A DNA stretch of 64,000 nucleotides from Candidatus Nitrospira neomarina (GCF_032051675.1 NZ_CP116968.1:2852001-2916000); one strand, 5' to 3'. Shown: positions 1-8,590, numbered from the stretch's first letter. Numbers and translations: made by a program. Notes: generated by a model from the sequence alone, not told the origin.

Positions 1-723
1 GTTTTTCCCATCCATCGCGACCGACACAACCTGACGCTGCGGCCCAGGTAACCGGCCCATTGCCTCGACCCTGGCATTGTCTTCTGTTTTCCATGGAAGG
101 CCCTTACCGAGAGAGCGGCCGATCATGGTGTCAGGATCGATCTGCAATAACTCACGGGCTTTTCCACTCACAAACGTCACCTCCCGATTCGCATCGACCA
201 TGATGGCCCCCAATCCCAGCCCGTCGAGCAGGGCCATCACATCATCCCGCTCTTGTTCGCTTTTCGCTAATCGATTACCAAGTTGAGTTTCCGTGCGTTC
301 ATGATGATCGACGGCCTGACGGTGCGAAAGCTGTTCTTCACGGGCCTTTTGCAGTAAGGGCTGGATCGGAAGGATCTCGGGTCCAAAGCGTTGTAAAATG
401 ACATATCGAACAGACCCATGACGGACGGCAGTGGCTTCCAGAACAACGTCTTCTCCAAATAATGCCGGTTCACTCCACAAACCGGATTTCCATTGGCCGG
501 TCTCAGCTGAATCCCACCATGCCTGCGCTTCATGGAGAAAATGTTGAAGAAAAAATGAATGCCCCATTAATTGTCCAGGAGACACCTCACTCCCCTGGGA
601 CAGGCCAGGAGGAGGAAACCAACTGGGCAAATCACCCACACAGTCGAAACGATCCACAGTTTTTTGGAAAATTAACGCATTAAAGACACTGAGAAGAGCG
701 GGATCGTGGATGGAACCGGACAT
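1..723 (-). CDS. PAS-domain regulatory protein, N-terminal part (cut by window edge)
   Basis: Open on the minus strand from ATG at 723 to the window edge, giving 241 residues with no stop. The first ~150 residues match no domain I recognise. A short helical, Glu/Arg-rich linker follows, then a PAS-like fold from about residue 160, with the typical stretches GLGLGAIMVDANREVTFVSG and RELLQIDPDTMIGRS. PAS domains sense ligands or redox state and feed kinases, cyclases or sigma-54 activators; the output domain lies outside the window. It is last in a same-strand run with a Ras-like GTPase, an OmpA-family protein and a coiled-coil protein, about 100 bases after the GTPase, so it may be the signalling member of that set (inference). 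GGTGAG just upstream is a plausible ribosome site. Confidence 0.7.
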   Translation of the reverse strand, partial: MSGSIHDPALLSVFNALIFQKTVDRFDCVGDLPSWFPPPGLSQGSEVSPGQLMGHSFFLQHFLHEAQAWWDSAETGQWKSGLWSEPALFGEDVVLEATAVRHGSVRYVILQRFGPEILPIQPLLQKAREEQLSHRQAVDHHERTETQLGNRLAKSEQERDDVMALLDGLGLGAIMVDANREVTFVSGKARELLQIDPDTMIGRSLGKGLPWKTEDNARVEAMGRLPGPQRQVVSVAMDGKN

Positions 724-823
724 GAGTCTCACCAATCACTGCTAGCGACAAGGGGATGAGGGAATCCTGTTAAGGATGCTAAAGAATATCTACCGGTTGA
801 CGCGTTTTTCATCCAGTCCGTCT

Positions 824-1321
824 TCAGGATTTCAGCATCGCTTCAGATAACGCGGAAAACGCCGCCTCGACACCTTCCCCGGTTTTTGCGCTAACCATGG
901 ACACCAGACAGGCCTGGCCACTGAGATCAGATACCATGGGACACTCCACCACCCACTCGTCCACCAAATCATGTTTATTAAGCAGGAGGACAAAAGGAAC
1001 AGGACCGATGGTCTTCAAAGCTAATTCATGTAATCTGCATGCCACATCAACCGTTTCTTGCCTTGTGCCATCAATAACCAGGATATATCCCGATGACCCC
1101 TGCAAATACGACGCCCGAACTTTTTGGAAGTCATCATCGCCATAGAGATCCCAAAGAACCAGCAGAATGTCCTGCCCGCGTACCGACAAAGATTTTTGGT
1201 CAATCTTGACACCAACCGTGGTGAGATATTTTTCGGAAAAAATGCCGGAGACCAATCGTTTCACCAGGCTCGTTTTCCCCACGGCAAACCCACCCAACAT
1301 ACAAATTTTTTTCTGAATCAC
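824..1321 (-). CDS. Ras/Rab-like small GTPase
   Basis: A 165-residue single-domain G protein of normal small-GTPase length. Visible motifs: P-loop GGFAVGKT (residues 10-17), switch I TTVG (34-37), G3 WDLYG (57-61), G4 NKHD (115-118) and G5 SAK (144-146). The residue after the G3 glycine, Gln61 in Ras, is Asp here, so intrinsic hydrolysis may be slow. Prokaryotic Ras-like GTPases such as MglA act in polarity and are regulated by roadblock/longin-fold partners. The GTG start at 1321 overlaps the stop of the upstream OmpA-family gene in a GTGA junction, implying translational coupling and a shared job. No membrane anchor or lipidation motif is seen, so it is probably cytosolic and recruited by a partner. 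Confidence 0.88.
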   Translation of the reverse strand: MIQKKICMLGGFAVGKTSLVKRLVSGIFSEKYLTTVGVKIDQKSLSVRGQDILLVLWDLYGDDDFQKVRASYLQGSSGYILVIDGTRQETVDVACRLHELALKTIGPVPFVLLLNKHDLVDEWVVECPMVSDLSGQACLVSMVSAKTGEGVEAAFSALSEAMLKS

Positions 1322-3114
1322 GGTCCGGTCCTCGCTCCCGCTTTCCTGGTCTGTGTTATCCCGGGCTCCACCACTTTGAAGGACACTCGCCGACTGGCAG
1401 AATACGCCTGTCCTTCCCCTGTCCCAGGCTTCACTTCGGGGTCAACCCCTTTGCCCTGGGCTGACAGTTTTAAGACATGAAAAGGCTTTTCACTGATGAG
1501 CTCCAGAACTTTGTTCGCTCGCCGTTCACTCAGGGATACATTGATCGGGTGAGAGCCCGCAGGGCTGGAATATCCCATGACCTCAATAGCGGGCTCCCGA
1601 CCGAGCAGCATAGCTTTGTTATCCAATTCCTGAAGAATGTGTTTCACCTGCTGAATTTTTACCAATTCCCGATTCGGCAACCGCTCCTGCCCTGGCAAAA
1701 AGTAAATCGCCTGCCCTTCCAATTCAACTTGAAGTGCTTCAAATTGTTTCATGTCCGTGTCAATGAGACGTTCCAGGGAAATCTCCGAAATCCCCGGGAT
1801 TGCCAATGCGGATTGCGTTACTTTGGAAATCCAGTCATGGGAACTTTCCCCCATCAGGATGATCCGGCTATCCTCAACGCGTACCTCTACCGATTGGGGT
1901 GGTTGTAAAGCTGTCACTGCCCGCTTACGAACCATCTCCGGAGTAAGGGCAATAAACGGTTCCAAATGAAATCCGACCGCATGGGAAGAATATCCCACCT
2001 CTTCCAGCAACCGTTCAGGATCCACCGCCAGAGGGTCCCTCAACCCATGGAACACCGTTCGCCCCCCTTCCTCCTGAATCGTCGTTACCACAATACCCGG
2101 CTCGGCCCCGATGCGCTTCAACAACTCAGTCCACTGTTGATGATTGAGAGAAGCCTGATAGGCCCACCATCCCAAAATAGCCAGAAGAAGAGCACACAAT
2201 ACCCAGAATACGACCGGAATGCCTTTTCGTTTTTTCAGGAATTGTGCTTGGAGACAATCTTCCAAATGAGGCCTGGTCTCTAAAAACACAGCGGCATCGC
2301 CTTGAAAATTCTGCAGAGAATCGGAATACTGGGCATGAAGGGATTCAAGCGTGTTTTGAAGAAAATCCCGCAATTTCACAGGTGGGGTTCCCCGAATCAC
2401 AGTGGCCAAAATAGCCTTGGACCCCTGTTCTATCCAGACCGTCAAATCGCCAATCCTGAGCGATTCCAATCCTTCATCCTGACCTTGCTGAAACGAATCT
2501 CTCACAAAATCCTGAATGGCCGTCAACATGCCGGAAATGGCCGCTTCCCCCTGGCTGGAAATCCCTTCGGCCATCACGTGATTGAGTAACAATCCCGTTT
2601 TTTTATGAATCAAAAATACCTGCTCCACTCTAAATCGAAGGGTATGCAACAACACCACTTCCACAAAAGGTCTTCCTGTTTTCCAGGCCTCCCATCGCCA
2701 CTGAAGTCCTTGCCAGGACATACTATATTCCAACGTCTGGTTGAGAGATTGGAGCATTTCCCGCATGGCCCGGGAAATGGCTTTTCGAATGGCGGATCCC
2801 AAGATGGGGGCAATGGAATCACTAATAAGCTGGGGAGATTGTTTGATGGAAAGGGCCAACGCTTCTTGTGTAATCGGGAGCATAGAAGCCAATAACCGAT
2901 TATCCTGCCGAGCTCGAAGCCGTATCGCATCCGGTAGGACGCGGCTCACCTCCTGCGCATCGACCACCAACGTATCGAGTCGTTGTCGTAACCGATCTAA
3001 TTGAACCTGCTCGGGGGACAGCAACAACCGGCGAAGAGCCGAAAAATCCTCAGACTTTCCTTTGTCATATTCCGATGGTGCCTGAGTTGGAGACGAACGA
3101 CCCGTACGTTCCAT
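1318..3114 (-). CDS. OmpA-family inner-membrane protein with cytoplasmic longin/roadblock-like region
   Basis: 598 residues without a signal peptide. Residues 25-135 are helical. Residues ~140-285 look like a longin/roadblock-type alpha-beta fold (VEQVFLIHKKTGLLLNHV, then SGMLTAIQDFVRDSF), a block I recognise from OmpA-family proteins encoded beside Rab-like GTPases. One transmembrane helix spans about 300-320. A linker with BON-like spacing runs from ~340 to 450, and an OmpA-C peptidoglycan-binding domain from ~465 to 582 (SLSERRANKV at 527-536). The predicted topology links the cytosol to the cell wall. The Asp of the usual OmpA GHTD motif is replaced (GYSSPAG), so wall binding may be altered. 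It overlaps the GTPase gene by four bases; the longin-like part is a natural GTPase partner (inference). Confidence 0.85.
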   Translation of the reverse strand: MERTGRSSPTQAPSEYDKGKSEDFSALRRLLLSPEQVQLDRLRQRLDTLVVDAQEVSRVLPDAIRLRARQDNRLLASMLPITQEALALSIKQSPQLISDSIAPILGSAIRKAISRAMREMLQSLNQTLEYSMSWQGLQWRWEAWKTGRPFVEVVLLHTLRFRVEQVFLIHKKTGLLLNHVMAEGISSQGEAAISGMLTAIQDFVRDSFQQGQDEGLESLRIGDLTVWIEQGSKAILATVIRGTPPVKLRDFLQNTLESLHAQYSDSLQNFQGDAAVFLETRPHLEDCLQAQFLKKRKGIPVVFWVLCALLLAILGWWAYQASLNHQQWTELLKRIGAEPGIVVTTIQEEGGRTVFHGLRDPLAVDPERLLEEVGYSSHAVGFHLEPFIALTPEMVRKRAVTALQPPQSVEVRVEDSRIILMGESSHDWISKVTQSALAIPGISEISLERLIDTDMKQFEALQVELEGQAIYFLPGQERLPNRELVKIQQVKHILQELDNKAMLLGREPAIEVMGYSSPAGSHPINVSLSERRANKVLELISEKPFHVLKLSAQGKGVDPEVKPGTGEGQAYSASRRVSFKVVEPGITQTRKAGARTGP

Positions 3115-3232
3115 AATTGGCCTTCAGGGGGAAGCTGACGTTTTTCTGATGGTGGGAGGGGGAAAAAATTCGTGGAATTGATCGTCTGCCTTCGTCATGG
3201 GAGGTATAACGCCAAGGACCGCTATCAAGGCT

Positions 3233-3871
3233 TCATGATTGGTTCTCAGTGTCCTTAGCCCCCACTTTGAGGCGCAAGGCGACTTCCATCAACATTTCGG
3301 CCAATACAGCCCGATCGGTTTTCTCAATCTTCAATTCATTGACCGCTTGGTGAAATTGAGATTCCATTCGGCGCATGGCCTCCTGATCCTGCTCAATCAG
3401 CTCATGCTTCTGCTTCTGCATTTCCTCGTTCATTGCCCGGAATTGATCCGAAGCATGTTCCGTTAATTCCAAAATCCGTTGACTGACTTGGGCTTCAACG
3501 GTCTTGATTGTTTGTCCCATGTCCTGAATGGTAGAGACGCGTCGGTCCTGTTCCTGCTGTAATTTTCCGACCAACCCCAGGATTTCCTGATTCATTTGCA
3601 TTTTCAGATCCTCAACGGACTTGGTGAGGTCTTCTCGTAGCCGCCCGCTTTCCTGTAACAACCGATTCTCCAATACAGCGAATCGTTTGTCGATTTCCCG
3701 ACTTTGGGCCCCGAAGAGAATATCCCTGACTTTATCCAGGCTCCCCTCTTCCGACTGCGTTGCCCATTCCTCCTCTTGAGATGACGAAGCTCCCTCTGAG
3801 GAACTCGAAACTTCATACGCCACGTTTTTGAATGTTTTTTTTGAGGGTTCGATCACGCTCATAGTCGTCAC
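3233..3871 (-). CDS. Coiled-coil protein of the GTPase/OmpA operon
   Basis: 212 residues: a polar, Ser/Glu-rich N-terminus (~1-45), then nearly continuous heptad-like coiled coil from ~50 to 195, beginning LFGAQSREIDKRFAVLENRL and ending KTDRAVLAEMLMEVALRLK. No signal peptide, membrane helix or catalytic motif. I recognise this as a recurrent but uncharacterised coiled-coil family with an FG(A/S)Q..(D/E).RF..LE opening and a K.DR..LA closing motif, seen near OmpA-family proteins. It is the first gene of the operon, 118 bases before the OmpA-family gene, and could be a scaffold or oligomerising partner on the cytoplasmic side (inference). No function is assigned. Confidence 0.75.
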   Translation of the reverse strand: MTTMSVIEPSKKTFKNVAYEVSSSSEGASSSQEEEWATQSEEGSLDKVRDILFGAQSREIDKRFAVLENRLLQESGRLREDLTKSVEDLKMQMNQEILGLVGKLQQEQDRRVSTIQDMGQTIKTVEAQVSQRILELTEHASDQFRAMNEEMQKQKHELIEQDQEAMRRMESQFHQAVNELKIEKTDRAVLAEMLMEVALRLKVGAKDTENQS

Positions 3872-4312
3872 TCCACGAGGTAGGTCAACAACTTCTACGT
3901 CTTAGGGGACACTTATTAAGCGCCATTATCCTAACATTGGTAAAAAATGGTAACAAGACACCAACCCCAGCAAATACAGCGGGAACTTTTTATCTTTAGA
4001 TGAATTTTTTGTTGAAGCGTCAGAATCCCGTTTCATTTTTTCGTTACAGCACGAAGATGAAACGGCCACACGTATTTAGAACGTCTCCTCCAATTATCAA
4101 AGACCATTTCCATCTTAATGCACAATGAATTCATGCACTTAGAACAATAAATCATTAATGAGCGTATCAAAAAGGACAGAGGGAAGGCCTACGCGTTGGA
4201 AGGGGTAAAACCCAGAATCTCTCTACAGAGGCAACGCGAGGATTAAAACCACGATATGGGGGAATGGGAATAAGACGCTCGGGAAAGGCAGGAATCTAGA
4301 TTGGTCTTTTCC
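3872..4312. other. Intergenic region upstream of the coiled-coil/OmpA/GTPase operon
   Basis: About 440 bases without a convincing gene on either strand. It is more AT-rich than its flanks and should hold the promoter for the minus-strand operon starting at 3871. I saw no tRNA, strong terminator or tandem repeat, and no promoter I could place with confidence. Confidence 0.5.
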
Positions 4313-4525
4313 CTAATCTTTTTCGGGCTCGGCATTTCCATGTTTATGCGTGACTCGATCCTCGTCAAACAGATCCGCCATTTCCTGAGCCATCACATCA
4401 TTATCATGCGGGAGAGACATAACCGACAATTCTTTTTTGATTTTTTTTTGAGAGACAGCCTTAGGATCCTCGGCGTCGGTACGTTCAGGATCGTTGGGTT
4501 CTTCGGACGTGTTATCGTGATTCAT
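4313..4525 (-). CDS. Small acidic hypothetical protein
   Basis: 70 residues, rich in Asp, Glu, Asn and Lys, with no hydrophobic stretch, so probably soluble and partly disordered. I do not recognise it. Support for a real gene: a strong ribosome site (AGAGGAG) about nine bases before the ATG at 4525, and its position 23 bases after the zinc-ribbon gene on the same strand, which suggests co-transcription. The sequence includes MSLPHDNDVMAQEMADLFDE, a possible short amphipathic helix. It could be an accessory or regulatory peptide for its zinc-ribbon neighbour (inference). Confidence 0.6.
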   Translation of the reverse strand: MNHDNTSEEPNDPERTDAEDPKAVSQKKIKKELSVMSLPHDNDVMAQEMADLFDEDRVTHKHGNAEPEKD

Positions 4526-4548
4526 GATGACATTCTCCTCTACGATGA

Positions 4549-4908
4549 TTATTCAAACGATTCCAAATGGGACCGCTCAGGAAACTTGAGCTGACAACTG
4601 GGACAGGTTACAAAATAGACCGATTCACGAACCGAGAGCACCGCTCTGAAATCCAGGGACACCCCGCGATGCCGACAAGATGGACATGGGATTTCCTTGA
4701 GATGATAGGGGATATCCGGCTGTGTTTGTACATAAAACTCCATATCGGTATGGACGGGAAACATATAATGACACCCTATGCAAATCGCTTTCCATTCCCC
4801 ATCTTCCGTTGCCGTCCTGGAGTCGATTCCAAAGCGATTGGCCTTGCAAATAGGGCACTTCACTTCTCCTAACCGCGCTTCAACCTGCTTGACGCTTAAT
4901 TGGGTCAT
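4549..4908 (-). CDS. Double zinc-ribbon protein of unknown function
   Basis: 119 residues with two zinc-ribbon-like modules. The first has CPIC near residue 18 and CIGC near 43; the second has CPSC near 75 and CPSC near 102. Each is two CxxC knuckles ~25 residues apart. The repeated layout suggests an internal duplication. No enzymatic domain or membrane segment is visible. Zinc ribbons of this kind bind nucleic acid or protein, or simply hold structure, so no specific role can be assigned. It precedes the small acidic gene at 4525 and probably forms a two-gene unit with it. Confidence 0.72.
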   Translation of the reverse strand: MTQLSVKQVEARLGEVKCPICKANRFGIDSRTATEDGEWKAICIGCHYMFPVHTDMEFYVQTQPDIPYHLKEIPCPSCRHRGVSLDFRAVLSVRESVYFVTCPSCQLKFPERSHLESFE

Positions 4909-4987
4909 TCTTCTTCCTTATCCATTCTGTTGAACATTTCTCTTTTTCAAGTATAGGCTTCCCCCCAGAGATCCCGCAACCAACGAC

Positions 4988-5025
4988 CCCAGGCCGCCGG
5001 AGGACTTTTTCAACACCCTGCTAAT
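4988..5025. repeat. Fragment of dispersed GTTGAAAAA / CCGCC repeat
   Basis: Read on the minus strand this gives TTAGCAGGGTGTTGAAAAAG followed by TCCTCCGGCGGCC. It resembles one end of the longer element at 55069-55190 (GTTGAAAAAAGCCGCCAGCGG). It lies in the 200-base gap between the zinc-ribbon gene and mutM. Only a partial copy is visible. Confidence 0.45.
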
Positions 5026-5106
5026 CTGATACAACCTTCCAGGCCATCAGGTAAAACTGACCCACGCACGCTCAACCCTTTTATTTTCCTCACGTCACCA
5101 CCCTTT

Positions 5107-5937
5107 ATGCCCGAGCTCCCTGAAGTCGAAGTCATTCTCAACCATCTGACCCGGCAGGTCCTGGGTGGGACCATTGCAACACTCACCATACACCGTTCGG
5201 ACATTGTGCGCACGGGGCACGACCTCATCCCCTGGTTTCAGCGCTCAACGATCACCAATATCACCCGGAAAGGCAAATGTTTAATCTTTACCTGCCATCG
5301 AGGCAACGATACCCGGTATTTGCTTTCGGAGCAGGGAATGACCGGACTCTGGTTTTATAATCCTGCCTTGGCCTCAACTCCTCAACACATCCATTGCCGC
5401 ATCGAGATTTCCGGAGCGGCGGCCACGGAACTACATTACTGGAATCCTCGCCGGTTTGGCCGGCTCTGGCTGTTCACCCCACCGGAATTGGATGCCTTCA
5501 TGCAGCGCCGATTCGGCGTTGACGCCATGGATATAGGTGCACAACCCTTTATCCAGCTCATTCAAAGTTGTCGAGGCAGGCTGAAACCCTTTCTTCTCGA
5601 TCAACATCGGCTCGCGGGTATTGGAAACATTTACGCCAATGAAATCCTGTTTCGGGCCCGGGTGCACCCCCAAGCTCGCGGCTATCGGCTGGGCGTCTCA
5701 GCCTGTCAACGGCTTTATGACACCATGCAGACCGTATTAGGTGAAGCCATTGCCGCTGGAGGGTCCTCCATCAGAGATTTTCGTGCTCCGGATGGGTCGT
5801 ATGGACGGTTCCAGCAAGCGCACCAGATATATCAGAAGGCAGGATTGCCTTGCTTGCATGGATGCCCCACTCTGATCACCCGCCTGCAGAGTGAACGCAG
5901 CTCGTTCTTTTGTTCGATCTGCCAAAAGAGACGGTAG
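5107..5937 (+). CDS. mutM: Formamidopyrimidine-DNA glycosylase (Fpg/MutM)
   Basis: 276 residues, the usual Fpg length. It begins MPELPEVE, with catalytic Pro2 and Glu3 (Pro1 and Glu2 after Met removal); RKGK near residue 57 carries the conserved beta-loop lysine. The helix-two-turn-helix motif LAGIGNIYANEILF lies near 175-190 and GGSSIRDF near 220. The C-terminal zinc finger is C-x3-C (CLHGC) plus CSIC, slightly unlike the usual C-x2-C first knuckle. The enzyme excises oxidised purines such as 8-oxoguanine and nicks the abasic site. The start is fixed because Pro2 must follow Met; no clear Shine-Dalgarno is seen. It heads a plus-strand run but is separated from phoH by ~90 bases. Confidence 0.95.
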   Translation: MPELPEVEVILNHLTRQVLGGTIATLTIHRSDIVRTGHDLIPWFQRSTITNITRKGKCLIFTCHRGNDTRYLLSEQGMTGLWFYNPALASTPQHIHCRIEISGAAATELHYWNPRRFGRLWLFTPPELDAFMQRRFGVDAMDIGAQPFIQLIQSCRGRLKPFLLDQHRLAGIGNIYANEILFRARVHPQARGYRLGVSACQRLYDTMQTVLGEAIAAGGSSIRDFRAPDGSYGRFQQAHQIYQKAGLPCLHGCPTLITRLQSERSSFFCSICQKRR

Positions 5938-6030
5938 CCTCCCATTTCATTCCTTGAGCCAAACTGAAACCTTTGCTAGAATCAAGTATCAGTTTAATGG
6001 CGGCTAACCGGAGGTTGAGTCGAATACGAC

Positions 6031-7077
6031 GTGCGAAAAATTAAACTACGAGAAGGGGTCGATTTAGCCAATCTATTCGGCCCGCACGATCTGCACCTCA
6101 AAATGATCGAAGGGGAGCTCCAGGTCCGAATGGCAGCCAGGGGCGATGAAATTACCCTTCATGGTCAACCGGAGTCAGTTCTGCGGGCCGAACACATTTT
6201 GCGGGAGTTGGCTGATTGGACCCGAACCTATTACGAATTGAAACCCGACGATATTTCACGAGCCATTCTGGCGACAGAAGAAAAACGAGATACCCCACTC
6301 AAACCCTATACCGTTTCGGCAAGCGCGCTTCCGACAAAAAAAGGGAATGTCAATCCGAAAACTCCCAATCAACAGGCCTATCTGGAAGCCATTAACAAGT
6401 CAGATCTGGTCATAGCCATTGGCCCCGCCGGAACCGGGAAAACCTATTTGGCGATGGCCATGGCCCTTGCCGCTCTCACGCATAAACAAGTCAGTCGCAT
6501 CATTCTCGCTCGGCCAGCCGTGGAAGCAGGGGAACATCTCGGCTTTCTTCCGGGCGACCTCTTTGCCAAAGTGCACCCCTACTTACGTCCATTGTACGAT
6601 GCGTTGTACACCATGATGGATATTGATCGGGCCAATCGGCTCATCGAACGTGGCGAAATTGAAATCGCCCCGCTGGCGTTCATGCGGGGACGAACGCTGG
6701 ACGATGCCTTTGTCATTCTGGATGAAGCCCAAAACGCCACCACCGAACAAATGAAAATGTTTTTGACGAGGCTCGGACTGAATTCCAAGGCCATTGTGAC
6801 TGGGGATATCACCCAAATCGATCTCCCCGATTCGCAGAAATCCGGATTGGCGCAGATTGCTGACATTCTCCTCAATATTGACGGAATACAATTCGTATAT
6901 TTTTCCGAACAAGATGTGGTCCGGCATCGATTGGTTAAAGAAATTATCAAAGCGTACGACCGGTATGAGCACCAACTGCCCAATAACAACCCCCACAATC
7001 TCTCAGCCGACCATTCCACCGCATCTCCCGGAATCCATTCAAAATCAGACACCAACGGCGAGAGGCCCACGCGGTAA
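6031..7077 (+). CDS. PhoH-family ATPase
   Basis: 348 residues. A KH-like N-terminal part (~1-95) with GDEITLHGQPESVLRAEHIL precedes the PhoH P-loop domain, with Walker A GPAGTGKTYLA near residue 130 and Walker B FVILDEAQNA near 235. PhoH-like proteins are RNA-associated ATPases, commonly next to ybeY as here, and are linked to rRNA maturation and RNA quality control. Start is GTG at 6031; an in-frame stop at 6016 excludes an earlier one, and GGAGG lies unusually far away (16 bases). The C-terminal ~25 residues are low-complexity. ybeY begins six bases downstream, so the pair is co-transcribed. Confidence 0.93.
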   Translation: MRKIKLREGVDLANLFGPHDLHLKMIEGELQVRMAARGDEITLHGQPESVLRAEHILRELADWTRTYYELKPDDISRAILATEEKRDTPLKPYTVSASALPTKKGNVNPKTPNQQAYLEAINKSDLVIAIGPAGTGKTYLAMAMALAALTHKQVSRIILARPAVEAGEHLGFLPGDLFAKVHPYLRPLYDALYTMMDIDRANRLIERGEIEIAPLAFMRGRTLDDAFVILDEAQNATTEQMKMFLTRLGLNSKAIVTGDITQIDLPDSQKSGLAQIADILLNIDGIQFVYFSEQDVVRHRLVKEIIKAYDRYEHQLPNNNPHNLSADHSTASPGIHSKSDTNGERPTR

Positions 7078-7083
7078 CACCCG

Positions 7084-7536
7084 ATGGCTGTGTGGCTTCG
7101 TTCTCATCTCCGGCGAGTATCCGTTCGCCCCAGAACGGTGCGCCGACTGGCACAAGCCGTGTTACAACAGGCAGGGTATGCTTCGGCTAATCTGAGTCTC
7201 ACCTTCGTCGGCAAGATTCGCATGCAGAACCTCAACCGGACGTACCGGCAGCGGGACTATGCGACCGATGTGCTAGCCTTCCCCATGCAGGATGCCTTAC
7301 AGTCGCCACTGGCATTCGTGGGTGATGTCGTGATTTGTCTTCCCGTGGCACTGGCTCAAGCTCCACGGTTTGGCAACACCGCCGATGAAGAAATCCTGCG
7401 TTTACTCATTCATGGCATCCTTCATCTGCTGGGGTATGACCATGAAACAACCGATCGGGAAGCCAAACGGATGAAGCGAAAAGAACGCACGATCTTCGGT
7501 CGCCTTTCTTCGCCTGCCCTCCGTCTTCTTGCATAA
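7084..7536 (+). CDS. ybeY: Endoribonuclease / rRNA maturation factor YbeY
   Basis: 150 residues. The signature metal site H-x3-H-x5-H is present in LIHGILHLLGYDHE near residues 118-131, preceded by the conserved RNRTYR-like NRTYRQRDYATDVLAFP near 53-69. YbeY is a metal-dependent RNase needed for 16S rRNA 3'-end processing and 70S quality control. It follows phoH by six bases and precedes ftsY by ~50 bases. The C-terminus after the histidines is short and basic. Start ATG at 7084 gives the expected N-terminus. Confidence 0.95.
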   Translation: MAVWLRSHLRRVSVRPRTVRRLAQAVLQQAGYASANLSLTFVGKIRMQNLNRTYRQRDYATDVLAFPMQDALQSPLAFVGDVVICLPVALAQAPRFGNTADEEILRLLIHGILHLLGYDHETTDREAKRMKRKERTIFGRLSSPALRLLA

Positions 7537-7585
7537 CCAAAAGCCATGCATCACGTATTTGTCGTAATCGTCGGGAACATCAACT

Positions 7586-8512
7586 ATGAAATGGGTTGAA
7601 CGTCTTCAACAGGGGTTAGCAAAAACACGTCAGACCGTGCAAAAGTCATTGCGCCGCCTGGGGCGGGGTCACCTGGATCCCGTCGCCCTGGAGGATGTCG
7701 AATCCAGTCTCCTGGAAGCCGATGTCGGCATACACACGGTCGAGCGATTTCTTGAGATGCTGAAAGATAAAACACGGGTGTTCAGTGGGACCGATCCGAC
7801 AGCAGTTCTCCATACTCTCCTCACGGACATTCTTCGGAAGGGCGAGTCCGAACCGCTGGAACAACTCATTCGACGCGGCCCTCGTCCATTTGTGATCTTG
7901 ATCATCGGCATCAACGGTGTCGGCAAAACCACGACTATTGCCAAACTCGGGCATCGGTTAAAGCAACAAGGGTTACACACACTCTTTGTCGCCGGCGACA
8001 CCTTCCGGGCTGCTGCGATTGAACAATTGGATATTTGGGGAAAACGCACAGGCATTGAGGTCATTAAACAAAAGCAGGGCTCCGATCCTGCCGCGGTAGT
8101 GTTTGACGGCATGGTCGCGGCGAAAGCTCGAAATGTGGACGTCGTGCTCATCGATACCGCCGGTCGGCTGCATACCAAAATTAATTTGATGGATGAATTG
8201 AAAAAAATCAAACGGATTATTGCACGGGAAATGCCCGACGCCCCACACGAAACCCTCCTGGTCCTGGATGGCACGCTGGGGCAGAATGCCATTGCACAAG
8301 CCCGACAATTTCATGAGTCACTCGGCGTCACCGGCTTAGCCTTGACCAAACTGGATGGAACCTCCAAAGGCGGAGTGGTCGTGGCGATCGTCGACGAACT
8401 CAATCTTCCCATTCGTTTGATCGGTGTGGGGGAAGGGGAAGCGGACCTCCAGGATTTTCAGGCTTCAGCGTTTGTCGAGGCCTTGCTCCCGACAGAAAAC
8501 TCAGAGGACTGA
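7586..8512 (+). CDS. ftsY: Signal recognition particle receptor FtsY
   Basis: 308 residues: helical N domain (~1-90), then the SRP-type GTPase G domain with GINGVGKTTTIAKL near 109-122, DTAGR near 192 and TKLDG near 252. FtsY is the membrane-associated receptor that docks the SRP-ribosome complex for co-translational insertion of membrane proteins. The acidic A domain found in E. coli is absent, as in many bacteria; the first helix WVERLQQGLAKTRQTVQKSL could act as the lipid-binding amphipathic helix. It is the last gene of the mutM-phoH-ybeY-ftsY run. Confidence 0.96.
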   Translation: MKWVERLQQGLAKTRQTVQKSLRRLGRGHLDPVALEDVESSLLEADVGIHTVERFLEMLKDKTRVFSGTDPTAVLHTLLTDILRKGESEPLEQLIRRGPRPFVILIIGINGVGKTTTIAKLGHRLKQQGLHTLFVAGDTFRAAAIEQLDIWGKRTGIEVIKQKQGSDPAAVVFDGMVAAKARNVDVVLIDTAGRLHTKINLMDELKKIKRIIAREMPDAPHETLLVLDGTLGQNAIAQARQFHESLGVTGLALTKLDGTSKGGVVVAIVDELNLPIRLIGVGEGEADLQDFQASAFVEALLPTENSED

Positions 8513-8590
8513 CCCGACCCAGCATTCTTCCACACAGCATTCTGTCGGAGAAAAACATGGTGTTCGGAAATTAACCAAGGAAATTGGCTA

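Noticed and set aside
897-2895. Long plus-strand frames antisense to the GTPase and OmpA genes
   Set aside because: They show no motifs and mirror strongly supported minus-strand genes.
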